DNA from: Heligmosomoides polygyrus polygyrus
Lineage: Eukaryota > Nematoda > Chromadorea > Rhabditida > Heligmosomidae
Reading direction: 5' to 3'
DNA length: 64,000 nt
Assembly: GCA_947396885.1 (NCBI GenBank)
Contig: OX377204.1
Location: forward strand, 25,055,706-25,119,705
Shown here: one piece after another, positions 44,338 through 55,420 of the stretch
How positions within the stretch are numbered: position 1 is the first letter of the stretch
Layout of the letters: each line of letters starts with the position of its first letter
Position numbers and translations under genes: made by a program
Notes under the pieces: generated by a model
Told to the model about the DNA's origin: nothing
The model's database searches: none
Seen by the model: only the letters and a program-made list of their open reading frames with translations

Positions 44338-46414
44338 TGATTTACTAATGTTTCGTCAACATTAAATTCCCCCAGTAGAGTAAATAATGTCAGACCAATA
44401 AACACGAAGAGATCCGATTCTATGCCTTCAAACCTTTGCCTTACGACTGTCAGAGAATTGTCGTAGTAGAGGTTGCGATGTTTTGGAAGTTTTTCTAAAT
44501 TTTCAGTTCCAGTGCTGTGCAGGAAAAATTCAAGTTGGTAATCCAAGGGTACCGCGGTAGAGGAATATGGCGAAGCTGAAATGGGTCCACAGCCGGGTTT
44601 TACCAACTTCTGTCGAGTCGCTGGAGCACAGTTCTGCTAAGTTTTGACGTGGAGCAATCTGACTTCTTCCCTTCAACATCCAGTTTTTTTTTCAAACTCA
44701 CTTGCTAGCTTCTCGAGCTAATCTGCGAATCTCTCGTAACCGCTTCCCTGTCAGATATTCATTCGTTGTACAGCAAACCCTTAACATCTCTCTATCCAGC
44801 TCTTGCATCCAAATTGCTCCTGGCCTTCAAGGCTGTTGTCTTCACAAGAGATGGAGTGAACCAGCGCTGCTTGTTAATTCGTTAGCACTGCCTTCACCGA
44901 TGGCACCGCTGATATTGAGAGCAGTTTGCCCTGCAAAAGTGCATCGGCGAAACTCGATCGAGATAGCAGCAGGATGAGCGAGTCCGTCCGTCACATGCCA
45001 AGGAACGGAAAACTCAGAGATGCCCTTTTAGATCAAACGGCCGACGAAGCGGGGACGTCACGCTTCGCAATGCTGATCGAGCTCTTGACGTTGTTTCTAA
45101 CTGTCCCAACTGCTCACCGCAACATTTTTCGAAAGTGCCCTATCTCTCCTGTCTTAACCTAATAAGACATACACAATCCTTAAAAAATCTAGCCACTGAT
45201 CACCCTTGCATCGGGGTACATCTGTAGAAATGGTGTGCGACTCGGCGTCGGTGCGCCACATCGATAGGGATGGTTCCACTCCGTTTCCTGCAAAGTTCTT
45301 AGACAGCGATGGCTATATCAAAGAAGCACACTGTTTAATGAATTGCTGGCGGAAAATGTGCAGTGTGCAGTGTAGTGATTAATGAAAGGATTGCACTAAT
45401 CAAGCAGATGGGTGGCTCTCTAAAAGATGTGAGTAAAAGCTTGCAGAAGTAGAAGAGGACCAGCATCATAAAATTTGCGAAAAGGCAGCCGCTTCTGACA
45501 ATGGACGTCTGTGGAACTACCCCTGCAATACTCAACAGAACCTATATGATGCTGTAGGGCATCTAACAAGGAGCACACGGGTAAAGCTCATTTTTGCTGC
45601 AGGCTACTGACGGGGGGAGGGGTCCAAAAATGACACAAATTCACAAATGTTGGTGATTTTGAGCAAAATCTAAAAATCATCTGTTCCTCCAAAAATCTTC
45701 TGCTTTATGCTCGAAATCGAATTCGAATTTTAACCTTGAATCCTTTATTTCCTAGAACCTAAGTGGCCATTCTTAGAAAAACGTCAAAGAACTCCTTGTT
45801 GGTATGCGAGTATACCCATAGAGATCATCCAGTACTCTGTTCTTAGCAGTATACCTGCGAGTGAGTGGGTAAGATATATGATGATACCACATCGTGGGTA
45901 TGTTTTTCCCTTTTTCCGAACACATATTCGGGTTAAATCGTTGGTGAACCCAGCCTCTGGAAAGAATTGTTCAGAAAGAGTTACAGGCACTATGTAGGTT
46001 AGTTCTCGCATTACAAACAAAAACGGTTTCTTCGAGGTTACCTCTATAGTCCCACATCATAGTCATGCTCGGCTAGCCTTAAGCGAGGCCTGAGATAGCA
46101 TCTCGAAAGAGCAGCACGCCCGAAACTCAATCTCCTCCATGAACATCGTCGACGTGCGGGAGTAGCACCAAACCCGTCCAGAAAAAAGGCGACGAGCCGC
46201 TGAGTCGAAAAAAGAGCTGATCGCCGTGATAAGGATGCTGCGTCTCGGTGGAATTTACGGCCACGTGACACTCAAACATGAAGCCAGACAAACAGAGACG
46301 GCACCACAGGGCAGCGAGGCCCTCGGAGATTTAGGGACTCCAGGGAGAACTTCTCGCGAAAATGGAGCATCATATTCATTGCTGGAAAAAAGCAGAAAAA
46401 CAAATTTCTTGAAC
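44338..46414. other. Unassigned stretch with weak coding hints
   Basis: A minus-strand frame (44606-44340) is somewhat protein-like but has no recognised domain or clean splice sites. Bases 44930-45170 are open on plus, with a CIGET word that recalls GIY-YIG nucleases but no further support. The rest is non-descript. Confidence 0.3.
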
Positions 46415-46495
46415 TGTGCTGGACTCAAACCCACACTCTCGTCTTTCCAGGCAAGATATTTAACCTGACTGCAACAACTCCAGAGTTTCAACCCC
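46415..46495 (-). repeat. tRNA-like SINE head
   Basis: The minus strand carries a GGTTTGAGTCC B box and a GCAGTCAGGTTAAATATCTTGCCTGG-type D/anticodon region. It is similar in layout to 40733-40808 and 55345-55420. Confidence 0.4.
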
Positions 46496-46629
46496 AACAA
46501 CACATCGTTGCAAATTCTTGTGACTTCTTGGAGAACGGCTCCAGGCTGTATTGAGATGCGCCATCTTTTTTTTCTCTTTGAAATAAGTTACATCAAGGGA
46601 ACACAGTTAATGCTTTCTATTTTTTCTAT

Positions 46630-46755
46630 GTGCGCGAGTTAGAACGGCTGGAGTTAACGCCGGATTTCGCATGTACCCGATTTCAGGTTCTTGGATGGGG
46701 TTTGCTGTCCAAGCTAACCAATTCTTCCATCCCTTGCGTGAGTAGATCGGTTTTG
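46630..46755 (+). mobile_element. SINE fragment, old
   Basis: Plus-strand: CATGTACCCGATTTCAGGTTC, then GTCCAAGCTAACCAATTC, TTCCATCCC and a mutated GGTGAATTGG region. Confidence 0.6.
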
Positions 46756-47789
46756 TGTATACGCATGGATTGAAGTTCCATGCTTTAGCACGGGTACGTT
46801 TTCAGTCCTCCTTCAGAAGTTTTTCAGGAACATTGGGGTTGAGCAAAGTTGATGATCTACTCTCAGTCTTTGTTCTGTGTACTGATCAGAGCATAGCTAC
46901 GCTACGTGCAACGGACAAATTGCAGAGCAGAGATAAGGTTTTTCTGCACAGTGTCGTTTCGTGCCATCATATCGAAGAAATCGTTCTTCAAAGGACAGAC
47001 TTCAGTAGTCGAAAAAGGTTTATGAGAGTACGTATTTCGACGTCACAAGTGAGATATCTCCAAAATCTAAGATTTGCAATCTATTCTAGTCGGGAGGGGT
47101 CAACTGTAATGTGCCAATTGCGCAGACCATCCCATGCAACACAAGAATATCAAATGAATTTGAATTAAAATTTTCGGTGATGGCTTTCTCGAAGAACCCA
47201 AGGAAGGGGATGAAGATGCAAATCGATGTATGTGCCCTGCGATTAGGATAGATCCAAGTTTCGTTTTAAAAATTTCCAACAAAAACTACCTCTTCAAGAA
47301 ACACTCTATGCTGCAAAGTGCTTCGACCCGAAGTATATGATCAAGTTCAAGCAATGTATGGAGCATTGCCCAAGTGTTTATGTGTTGATTTTTGAATCGC
47401 AATGACGCGATATTGTCCGAGAATATTTGAAGAATTGCTCAAGGGAAAGGGCACCGACTGCAACACGGAGGGCGTGCATTCCAGATTCTGATATTATATA
47501 CAAGCAATGTCAAACACATCTTCATATTTGGTGACTCTTTGGAAATGCTATGAAACATCAGCATGTCGCACTGCATTTAGGTGAACAAGGGATAGAGAGT
47601 TAAAAAATGTTTATTGAAGATTTTTGAACAACACGATCTATGACGGTGAGTTGATGCAGATTATAGTGATGGACGTTGGTCTACAAAGTAAACAGATTAA
47701 CTGATGAAAGGCAGTGAATAGGCGGATTACTTGGTAGACCAGTGAGCAGCGAGCTCAACATCTGATCCATTCAACATAGAGAAAACTAG
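46756..47789. other. Unassigned stretch
   Basis: A 137-codon plus frame (46755-47168) has no motif. Nothing is recognised. Confidence 0.45.
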
Positions 47790-48055
47790 CAATCTTCAAC
47801 AAGAGCCGTCAACTATTTTGGGGGTTAAGCCATCTATTATACTAGTTCGGGACGCTATTTGAATGCGCATTTTCCTTTAAAAGTGGCTTACGGTAAACAG
47901 CTTAATAAGTCAGAGACTTATCTTTTGCAGACAAGTCTGTTGCTGATTCGCAGAACCCGGTAGGTTGGAATTTGGGCTGGACAGGACCCGAACCTTGAAT
48001 TTATCCCGGAAGGGTTCGGGTGCCGGTGTCCCTTCCGAATCACCGCTACTACATC
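47790..48055 (-). mobile_element. SINE, second subfamily
   Basis: It shares the SINE layout but has its own wording: ACAAGTCTGTTGCTGATTC, AGAACCCGGTAGGTTGG and CTGGACAGGACCCGAACC. The minus-strand head has a strong B box (GGTTCGGGTCC) and an A-box-like TAGCGGTGATTCGG. The copy at 51534-51785 has the same variants and also begins CAATCTTCAACA. Confidence 0.7.
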
Positions 48056-48284
48056 TTGCCCTAATTTCTAATCTCAGATTCATGCAGCTTAGTACTATTC
48101 TAACTAAAAACAAACTAAATTTCTCAGAAATGGTACTTTAAGCCAGTGATTTTTTGAAAATAAGCCGAGCGAGACGCACTCTGCAACACATACCTGTAGG
48201 ACAAGTGGGAATAATGTGATCATCTTCGTCAAGAGTTTGTTTCTTTTCGATCACAAAGTTTCTTACATTTCTGCAGCAGGGTGC

Positions 48285-48480
48285 AAAACGTGGCACGTCT
48301 AACGTAGTGGGTTGGATGGCAGTTGCATTCACCACAAGTTGACTTATGGATCGGTTTCCAACAAATCTTAGACCTTTCCGAGATCGGAGGCTTTGTGCCG
48401 GACTTGTCTCGGATAATGCATACATTGACTCGTATATCAGCTGATATGCACTCCATGGCAAAGGCAAAATACATACTTAA
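48285..48480 (+). mobile_element. SINE relic that mimics a Cys-rich protein on the minus strand
   Basis: Plus-strand words line up with the family: GGATCGGTTTCC, CCGAGATCGGAGG, GTGCCGGACTTGTCTCGGA and CAAAATACATAC. A minus-strand frame over this relic looks Cys-rich by chance. Confidence 0.55.
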
Positions 48481-49599
48481 GTAGAATCCACAAAAAACTG
48501 TACAACAGAATTTATTGCGCACATCACAAAGGGACTGACAAACAAGCTCCAGCATTGATTCATTATGCTTTCTGTTGAAGTACAGAAAAACCCTTGTTGA
48601 TGCAAAAAGGTGGCCTCTTATTGCACCAAATGGCAAGGAAGGTTCTTTCGTATGGTCGTTCAGTGTGATGCCGTGAGTGTTCAGCTCTTAAAATTAGTGT
48701 TTCCATTTTCACCGCCATTGTCAGACGGACATGGTGAAAAGCCTCGCCACTACCCGTCCACTGGGATAGGTATAAAAAGATCGTATATGAGTACAAACGA
48801 CTGGTTCTAACTTTGACTGGTACATTTATTTAGGTGTTATATCAACTGATTGTCCTAGGTCATTGCTGCATATGGATGAGCAAAGAGATCTCGTACACAC
48901 AAGAAGCCAAAAGGAACAAATTGGGGTTTGATCCGCGCCCGCGAAAGCTAATCTATCCTTGCTTGTTGATACCAAGAATTTGTGCCAGTCTGGCCAGAGC
49001 TAACCATAAGTGAAATTCACATTTCAGAGTCGCACTTCATTTGGCTCCACGGTTTTAGGATGAAGTGATGAATCTTGCAGTATTTGTTAAAGAATAAATC
49101 AGTCTTAACTAGTTCGGAGTGGTGGAGTCTAAGCTCTAAATTAGATAGTCTCCTTCCGTGTAAAAGCCAACCGGAGTTCGATAAATTAACTAGTGAAGTG
49201 TGAAATTTTAGGGCTGTCTGCTCATGCCCTTCAAAACCTTATTGCTTGCCACATGTCTTGTGCAATTTGATGAATGTCGTGTTGTTTAGATGTATTTCAA
49301 TGAGTTACAATTACTTTCTTCGTTCTTTGAAAGGGGTAGTATGTAGAGCACTTTTTGTGTATATTATTCTTCAGTGAGCCAAGAACTTCCGCCTCCTACT
49401 TTACAAGCGACGGAAATGGCTCAAACCTGCATTTGCGGGCAGATATCTTCATTTCTGCACAAATAGACCTTCAGATTTTAGATCGTCCGACCACGATACA
49501 AATGTTGACACATGAGCGTAACCACTACTCTCTGAGCGCGCTTTTCGGCAGAGTATTTCCGTGGATCATCGACAACAGCTGATTCAGCCTTGCTCATCT
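48481..49599. other. Unassigned stretch
   Basis: Nothing is recognised; 48900-49010 may contain a very old SINE body. Confidence 0.4.
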
Positions 49600-49915
49600 G
49601 GTCCCTCGTCTATTTACCCATGGTCGGCACGTACACGTGTTTTGCTGCCGCACAGTCGCATGGTACCCCGCAACCGATACGAGAACGACAGGCCATGACG
49701 ATGATGTTTGGTTGGCGACCTGGCTAGTGCATCCGCCGAGCCGTGAATTTCCCACGCGAGGGAGCATAAACCAATCTATTATCTCACTTGAAAAGGTGAA
49801 GGCTCTTGACAGCCTAACTTCAACACCGGAGGAAGAGAACCAGGGCTCTAATCGTGGCAAACTCACTGTTTTTTCTTCACCTGTTAAGTTGCTACGCCAC
49901 CCTTGCAGAAATTTC
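49600..49915 (-). mobile_element. Possible tRNA-derived SINE of another family
   Basis: The minus strand begins with GGGTGGCGTAGC (A-box-like), then CGATTAGAGCCCTGG (weak B box), followed by an ordered GC-balanced body. Layout only; no second copy in the window confirms it. Confidence 0.25.
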
Positions 49916-51533
49916 ATACCTTTTTTCGCACACTGTTAACTACATACGTTTTGAATAGCTATTCAAAAACAAAATTCTCAGCATCGTGATCGAGGACGTA
50001 TGAATAGTGACTATAAATTATTCCTCAGTAGACTATCAATTCCAGAAGTGTAGAACTCTGGCTGTAAGTCGAAGAAGTATGAAGTCTCACATTCCATTTC
50101 GAAGCGATCACTGGGTTTCTCTCCTCCTAGGGCAGCTTCAGTGTTCAAAAATCAGATGACAAGTCGGAAGAATAAACAGCATATGGCAGGACCTCTCAAC
50201 AAGGACAGGCATTTTTGTGGCGAATAAGCATTTCCACGTGAACTGAGGCATTGCCACGAAGTAGTGTAGCACGATCAATTTGACTGATTTTGAGCCGAAT
50301 TGGCTTCGTGGTTTCAGAAGCAAAGGCGCACTTTTTGGTAGGCTGGGGGGTACTCATTGTCAATTGTTCGTTGTTCACCGCTTTCTGCAGCTGACTTTTC
50401 AACAAAGATTTCTGCGGGTTGTGAGAAGCGTATACTTGAGTGGTCAGGGTGTGTCCGGATGAATGCAATTCCCTGCCAGCACTCTCTCGAAATCTCATCC
50501 GAACCTTATTTGCCTTCAGTTCTCTTTTCAGCTGTTCTGGAAGTGGTTCGTCACGCTGGAATTTCAATTTCTTTATCGGTGTCTTCAATATAAAGCACTC
50601 AGCACTCATCTCCAGAAACGAGTTGGCGTGGAGACTTCCTTCTTCGTGGATTCAGAAGCAGAGGCTCATTCTTTGGCAAGCTTGGACAGATTCAATTCGT
50701 AAATGTCACGGATACATATAGTTCATACTTACCTTTCTGGCGTAGGCTTCGAGAACGGTCTATCGTCTTTTTGCCAAAATTTCTAATTCAAAGCCTACAC
50801 GGTTTCAAAACCTGTGAGCTCAAGACAGACTTTGGTGCAGGACTGATTTGGTGGCAGACCCACCAATTTCTTTCAAATTCTCAAAACTAAATCAATAAAA
50901 AACTAGCGGCTGAATATAGGGAGCTGCTCTAGGATTTCGTGGAGGTCGATGTCGACGGTTTCTATGACTTTTATTTAAATGGAGATAACAAATTGAAATT
51001 AAGAAGTGAAACACTTTCTCAAGAAGCTCCTACGTGCATGAACCTTGATCATGAATTATTTCTTTTTCACGCTAATGTATTCTCCTAGGTAGGTTACACG
51101 TGTAGTTATTTCCAAAGAAAAATATTTTGATAATATTTAATAACCGCCAAAACCTTTCAATGTTCTTAGCATCCATTTCTAACCTAACGTTTCCTTAACA
51201 TTCCATTCTTATGTTCTCTTTTAATGTACAATTCAAGCAAATTTAATTCTGGACCTTTCTACGCACTTTACCGCATTTCCGTCGCTCTTATATGGGCTAT
51301 ATCGAAGATCGTCAGTTGTTTGTGAACTGGGGAAAAGTGGGAGTGGGCGATATAAATGCAATTGGCACTTCCGTCAACGAACTTCTCCACCACGTGTCCA
51401 CATATGGAGATAATCGTGTGTGTTGAATATGTTTACGGAAGGTATTATGGAAAATGCACCTCCACTGAGAAGAGATGAAGAGCAATGTGTAGAGGGGGAT
51501 GTCGGCTAGCCGCTTTCAAATCTTAAAACTATC
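49916..51533. other. Unassigned stretch
   Basis: Overlapping frames of 60-137 codons at 50196-50721 are open on both strands but show no motif. The rest is AT-rich. Confidence 0.4.
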
Positions 51534-51785
51534 AATCTTCAACATGAGGTGAAAAATGCCGTGAGTGAACTAACCGGGTTAACTACATGTTAACTGTTTT
51601 GCGGGTTACCACTCTACTTGTGCGGAATGCTGCTTATTGCCGTGTATTTTTGCTTGCAAATGGCTTACGATGAACGGGTCAACGAATCCAAGATTTATGC
51701 TTTGCAAACAAGTCTGTTAGCAATTAGGAGAACCCGGTAGGTTGGAAATGGACTGGACAGAGCCCAAAACTTAATCAATTCGTGA
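51534..51785 (-). mobile_element. SINE, second subfamily, diverged
   Basis: Shares ACAAGTCTGTTAGCAATTA, AGAACCCGGTAGGTTGG and CTGGACAGAGCCC with the copy at 47790-48055. Confidence 0.6.
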
Positions 51786-52634
51786 TTGTTCAGATGATCA
51801 ACCTTTTCTGCAAATCTTGTTTTAACTGCAATGGTTTAGAGGGAAACTGAAATGTCGAAGTGGTTAGGTGGTTGCGCAAGGTGGAAGGCAGAGTGAATGG
51901 AGTCGGAGCAAAGGAGTGGAATATTCAGAAATGTACCAGGTTCTTTCATTACCTACCATAAAAATGATGGATTGGGCAGCGGATGGGGACCAGGGATGAG
52001 CGGATTAACCGTTATCGGTTATCTGTTATCCGGTTTCTGGGAGGTTTTGGACTACCCGTTTTGTTGTTTGTTATCCGGCGATTTTTAGCCAAATAACGAA
52101 CAACAAATGACATGACTCCTGGGTTTGAACGTGGTGATGGGTGGACTATGTAAAGGATTCTTCACGATCGTAAAAGTGGTCGTTAAAAACAACGGAAATC
52201 GTTCAAATCCAGGAGGGATAGTTGAGGCATTCCCTCACTTGAGAACTGGTTACACAGCTGTAGTGATACCTCCATTCTATTCTTCCAGAGTCGCTAAGCA
52301 TGTACCATACATTCATGAGGCCTACAAAGCATAGCGTTGTTCATTCATGTCAAGTCATGCAGACCAAGAAGACATACAAACTGCTATTAGCGACCGTTAA
52401 AAGTGCAGGGCCTGGCTCAACCTAGAATGAATTTTTGCCGCCGACCTTTGCGTCGTGTCATATGTGGCTCCACGACTGCAGTGTGTTCGATTTGCATGCA
52501 TGAGGTAGAAGTATGCATTTAGTCATATGCTGTTGTGAACCACCAAAGAAATACCGTAATACAGCAGTGAATACGAGCGGAAGGGAAACATGTTCAATTC
52601 GGATACTCTGACGGACTTCTCCATTAAACATTTT

Positions 52635-52741
52635 AGCGGTGCAACAAACTGCACTAAATAAACTTAGAATCGAGGGTGCTCCAAGATTAGCGGTGCAACA
52701 AACTGCACTAAATAAACTTAGAATCGAGGGTGCTCCAAGAC
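52635..52741. repeat. 54-bp tandem duplication
   Basis: Bases 52635-52688 are repeated at 52689-52741 without visible differences apart from the last position or two. The perfect copy suggests a recent local duplication or an assembly artefact. Confidence 0.95.
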
Positions 52742-52802
52742 ATGTGGATTCGTCATATTTGCCAGTTTTCCAGTGAAACTTCTCTATTACACAGGGAACC
52801 AC

Positions 52803-52925
52803 TCCCTTTTTGGAATGCGTCGGATATTCCTGCCCTCCTGGATGTCATGAGTCCTTAAATGTGTGATTGGCCTACACAATTGTTTGCGGTTACTACCAGA
52901 TAGTAAGTTATTACTGTATCTATCC
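52803..52925 (-). mobile_element. SINE fragment, old
   Basis: Plus-strand GGAATGCGTCGGATATTCC, then GTGATTGGCCTACACAAT and TTTGCGGTTACTACCAG follow the family order. Confidence 0.5.
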
Positions 52926-53396
52926 CAGATAATTCCATGTTCAAGTATGTGGACTTTATTCGGCTGGACGTCTTCCGTCTTCTTCACAGCAGAAAAGTCA
53001 AAAGACATCGGGAGTATCGCTCTTCCAAGGATCAATCTATTTTCCAGCAGCTTCAACTGGAAGAAGAACTAGACGGCTAATAAATAGAACAATTCAAGCA
53101 ACCCTCTCGAAACAGGTGAAAGGCAGGAATGTTGCTCTTTGTTTGCCTCCCTTCTGATCGGCAGAAAAGTGTAGGGTGTCGTTAATCTGGCGACTGCACC
53201 ACGTATAAAAAACACTACTAAAATATCTAGGAATGGCTTATAAATTAGCAGTGCATCAACTCTTGATCTTTCGTTAAAATTAGAGCAATTTAAAACGAGT
53301 TTTAATTTTTGTTGTTTGTTCGTTATCCGTTTTTCCGTTGTTCGGCCATTTTTGAACAAAATTATCCGTTATCCGTTATCCGGGTTTTAAAATTTA

Positions 53397-54653
53397 TTAG
53401 GTTGGAAAAAAAGTCTTTTCATTTTTTTCAAAGATTTATTACTTTACAACTACAAAGTCAAATCAATTGAGATAAACTCTATTTTGTTCTACTACACTTC
53501 TCCAAAGACTGGGTGATTTTCCAATTCCTCTCGCTTAAAAGACTGCAGTTCTGGAGTCGAACCATTGATAAATCCAATTTTTGAGGTCTTCATCCGTTCC
53601 AAAATATTTCTCTCCAATTTCTTGCTTGAGAGCACGGAAGAGATGGTAGTCGGTAGGGGCGAGATCAGGGCTATACGGTGGATGTGGCATTACCTCCCAG
53701 CCCATCCCCTTTATTGTTTCTCTTGTGAGTCTTGCAACACGTGGTTTTGCATCGTCATGCAGGATCATCACCTTCGACTTCTCCGGCCTGTTTTCTTAGA
53801 GAGTTGCGACGACTTTGTGGAGTTGGCCGCAGTATGTGACAGCAGTAAGTAAGTGACTTCTGAGAGTTTGCCGATAAATCACTCCTCTGATATCCACCAA
53901 ACACTCAAGAGAATCTTCCGTTCGTGAACATTGGGCTTGAGATCAGACTTAGGGCTCTCTCCCTTTTGTACCCATTGCCTTTTCCTCGGAAGTTGGCACA
54001 CAGAACCCAGGACTCTTCGCCTGTCACAATCCGCGGAAGAAACGATTTTCTTCCTTATCTGGACAGAAGAGAAGCAGCGATGGAGAGCCGTCGACCTTTC
54101 TGAGTGTCTGACAGGGCATGTGGAATCCAAGCTCCAAATTTCCATGAAAGCCAAGATTCTTCAGATGGATCCCCACTATCCTATGAGACACTTCGAGCTT
54201 CTCTGCCAGCTGACGTGTCGTCTGCCAACTATCGGTACGAAGAAGATGGTGTAGTTCACTGTCGTCCAATCCAGTTGGCCTTCCTGACCATGCTTTGCCC
54301 TCAGTGAATAATTTCCCTTTAAAGACTTTCCGAACCACTCATAACAGGCGCGATGAGTAGTAGATCCCAAGCCATATATGTGGTTAATTTGGTCTGCTGC
54401 CTGACGTGCTGTGGATTCTTTAATGAATTCTTGAAGAATGCCGTGCTGAAAACGGCCATGAGGTAGATCTGGCATTGAGTTCGGAAGATTGGATGGATAA
54501 CGAATTACAAGAAGAGTCTTAACCTGTGTCTGCGTGCGAACGGTAGACAAGTGTGATAGGATTACGAAATCAGCAATCAACATTGGCTAGTGCGTTTACA
54601 AGGGGAAGGGTAAAAAAATTTCGAAGTGTGAAGAGACTTTTTTTCCAACCTAA
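53397..54653 (-). pseudogene. Mariner transposon, full length but frameshifted
   Basis: TA flanks (53395-53396, 54654-54655) and ends starting TTAGGTTGGAAAAAAAGTC in both orientations give a complete 1257-bp element. On the minus strand the transposase pieces are: HGILQEFIKESTARQAADQ, then IYGLGSTTHRACYEWF (helix-turn-helix; 54583-54176), TRQLAEKLEVSH and a GFH-block (54338-54024), KILLSVWW (54154-53879), and LHDDAKPRVA plus HPPYSPDLAPTDYHLFRAL (53771-53535) with the second and third catalytic Asp. At least three frame changes separate these blocks. The 4270-4962 element is a deleted relative with the same ends. It lies inside the hAT-like element, so it is the younger of the two. Confidence 0.95.
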
Positions 54654-54719
54654 TAATTATCCGCTCATCCCTGGGTATTTTTTAATTTTGAGAACCACTT
54701 CGATATGATTGTTTGTAAG

Positions 54720-54900
54720 GCGCATTTCAATAGGTTTACAATGCACAGAAATACTGAATGCCGCAGCTCTCATATCCTGATTAGGCTGTACAGGGCTTAG
54801 GTGGTCCCTCATTTGGAATACGCGTCACACATTTGGAGTCCACCCACAAAAAGACTTCAATGTAGAATTGAAATGGTTCAACAAAACTTACCGAGGTGAG
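54720..54900 (+). pseudogene. CR1/Jockey-like LINE scrap
   Basis: The frame reads HILIRLYRA, stop, VVPHLEYASHIWSPPTKR, IEMVQQNL: the usual LYK-VRPxLEYASxVWSP block after the RT domain. It complements the next-downstream block found at 16196-16370, although the two are different insertions. Confidence 0.75.
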
Positions 54901-55344
54901 TAGATGTTTCTTCGATCCCAAGCATCCACGAACCATAACAGATTAAATACAAACGAAGAATAAATTCGTTCATGTTTGGCACCCTATGTATTGCACCAAC
55001 GATTATGCATAAACTTAGTATTTGCCTCCAAGATTCTGAAGGGTGAAACAAAATGACAATGTGACCAAGTAAGTAATGGATTTTCAGACCGTGCATAAAA
55101 CAGACTAACTTACTATTTTTTACATAACACAAGATTGAGTGCGTACTCTAACTCCAAAATATGCATCAACGTTTCTTTCGTTGTGCAAGATGGGCACAGA
55201 TGTTGCCTTCTGACGTATTAGAATCGTCGAATAGTTCTGTTTTTAATGCAAACCTGAAAAGCACAAACCTAATTCGTTAAACCTAATTCTTTTTCTTCAA
55301 GTCTCAAGTGGCTGGTATCGAGGTTGGAAGCTCTCAAAACTCTA
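54901..55344. other. Unassigned stretch
   Basis: Nothing is recognised. Confidence 0.5.
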
Positions 55345-55420
55345 GCGTCAGTAGGGACTCGAACCCGTACCTTCTGCTGACCGGTCGGAAATGCTCTTCG
55401 CCATTGCACCACCAGAGCTG
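55345..55420 (-). repeat. tRNA-like sequence
   Basis: The minus strand has an A box TGGTGCAATGG and a perfect B box GGTTCGAGTCC at a spacing suiting a tRNA or SINE head. Anticodon and acceptor arms do not fold convincingly, so a working tRNA gene is unlikely. Confidence 0.45.

Larger units (their letters stand above)
51991..54673. mobile_element. hAT-like non-autonomous transposon with nested mariner
   Basis: Inverted ends CAGGGATGAGCGGAT (51991) and the complement ATCCGCTCATCCCTG (ending 54673) are of hAT type. Subterminal regions on both sides are crowded with GTTATCCG words, as transposase-binding repeats of hAT elements often are. The interior has no transposase; it holds a weak SINE fragment (52803-52925), a 54-bp tandem duplication, and a mariner at 53397-54653 that inserted about 20 bases from the right end. 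Without the mariner the element is about 1.4 kb. No matching 8-bp flanks were found, so the boundary call rests on the ends alone. Confidence 0.65.

Noticed and set aside
44289..44606. Host exon (possibly receptor ligand-binding-like) on the minus strand
   Set aside because: The frame runs into the mariner end, has no clean splice sites, and the resemblance is impressionistic.
44926..45170. Second GIY-YIG fragment suggested by a CIGET word
   Set aside because: No Tyr-rich core, catalytic Arg or C-terminal Glu block in a consistent frame; the word alone is too short.
48229..48636. Cys-rich minus-strand frame resembling a secreted toxin-like or inhibitor domain
   Set aside because: The underlying plus strand aligns in order with a decayed SINE, and no signal peptide or splice sites support a gene.
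55345..55420. Functional tRNA gene
   Set aside because: Only A and B boxes are good; the anticodon and acceptor arms fail to fold.
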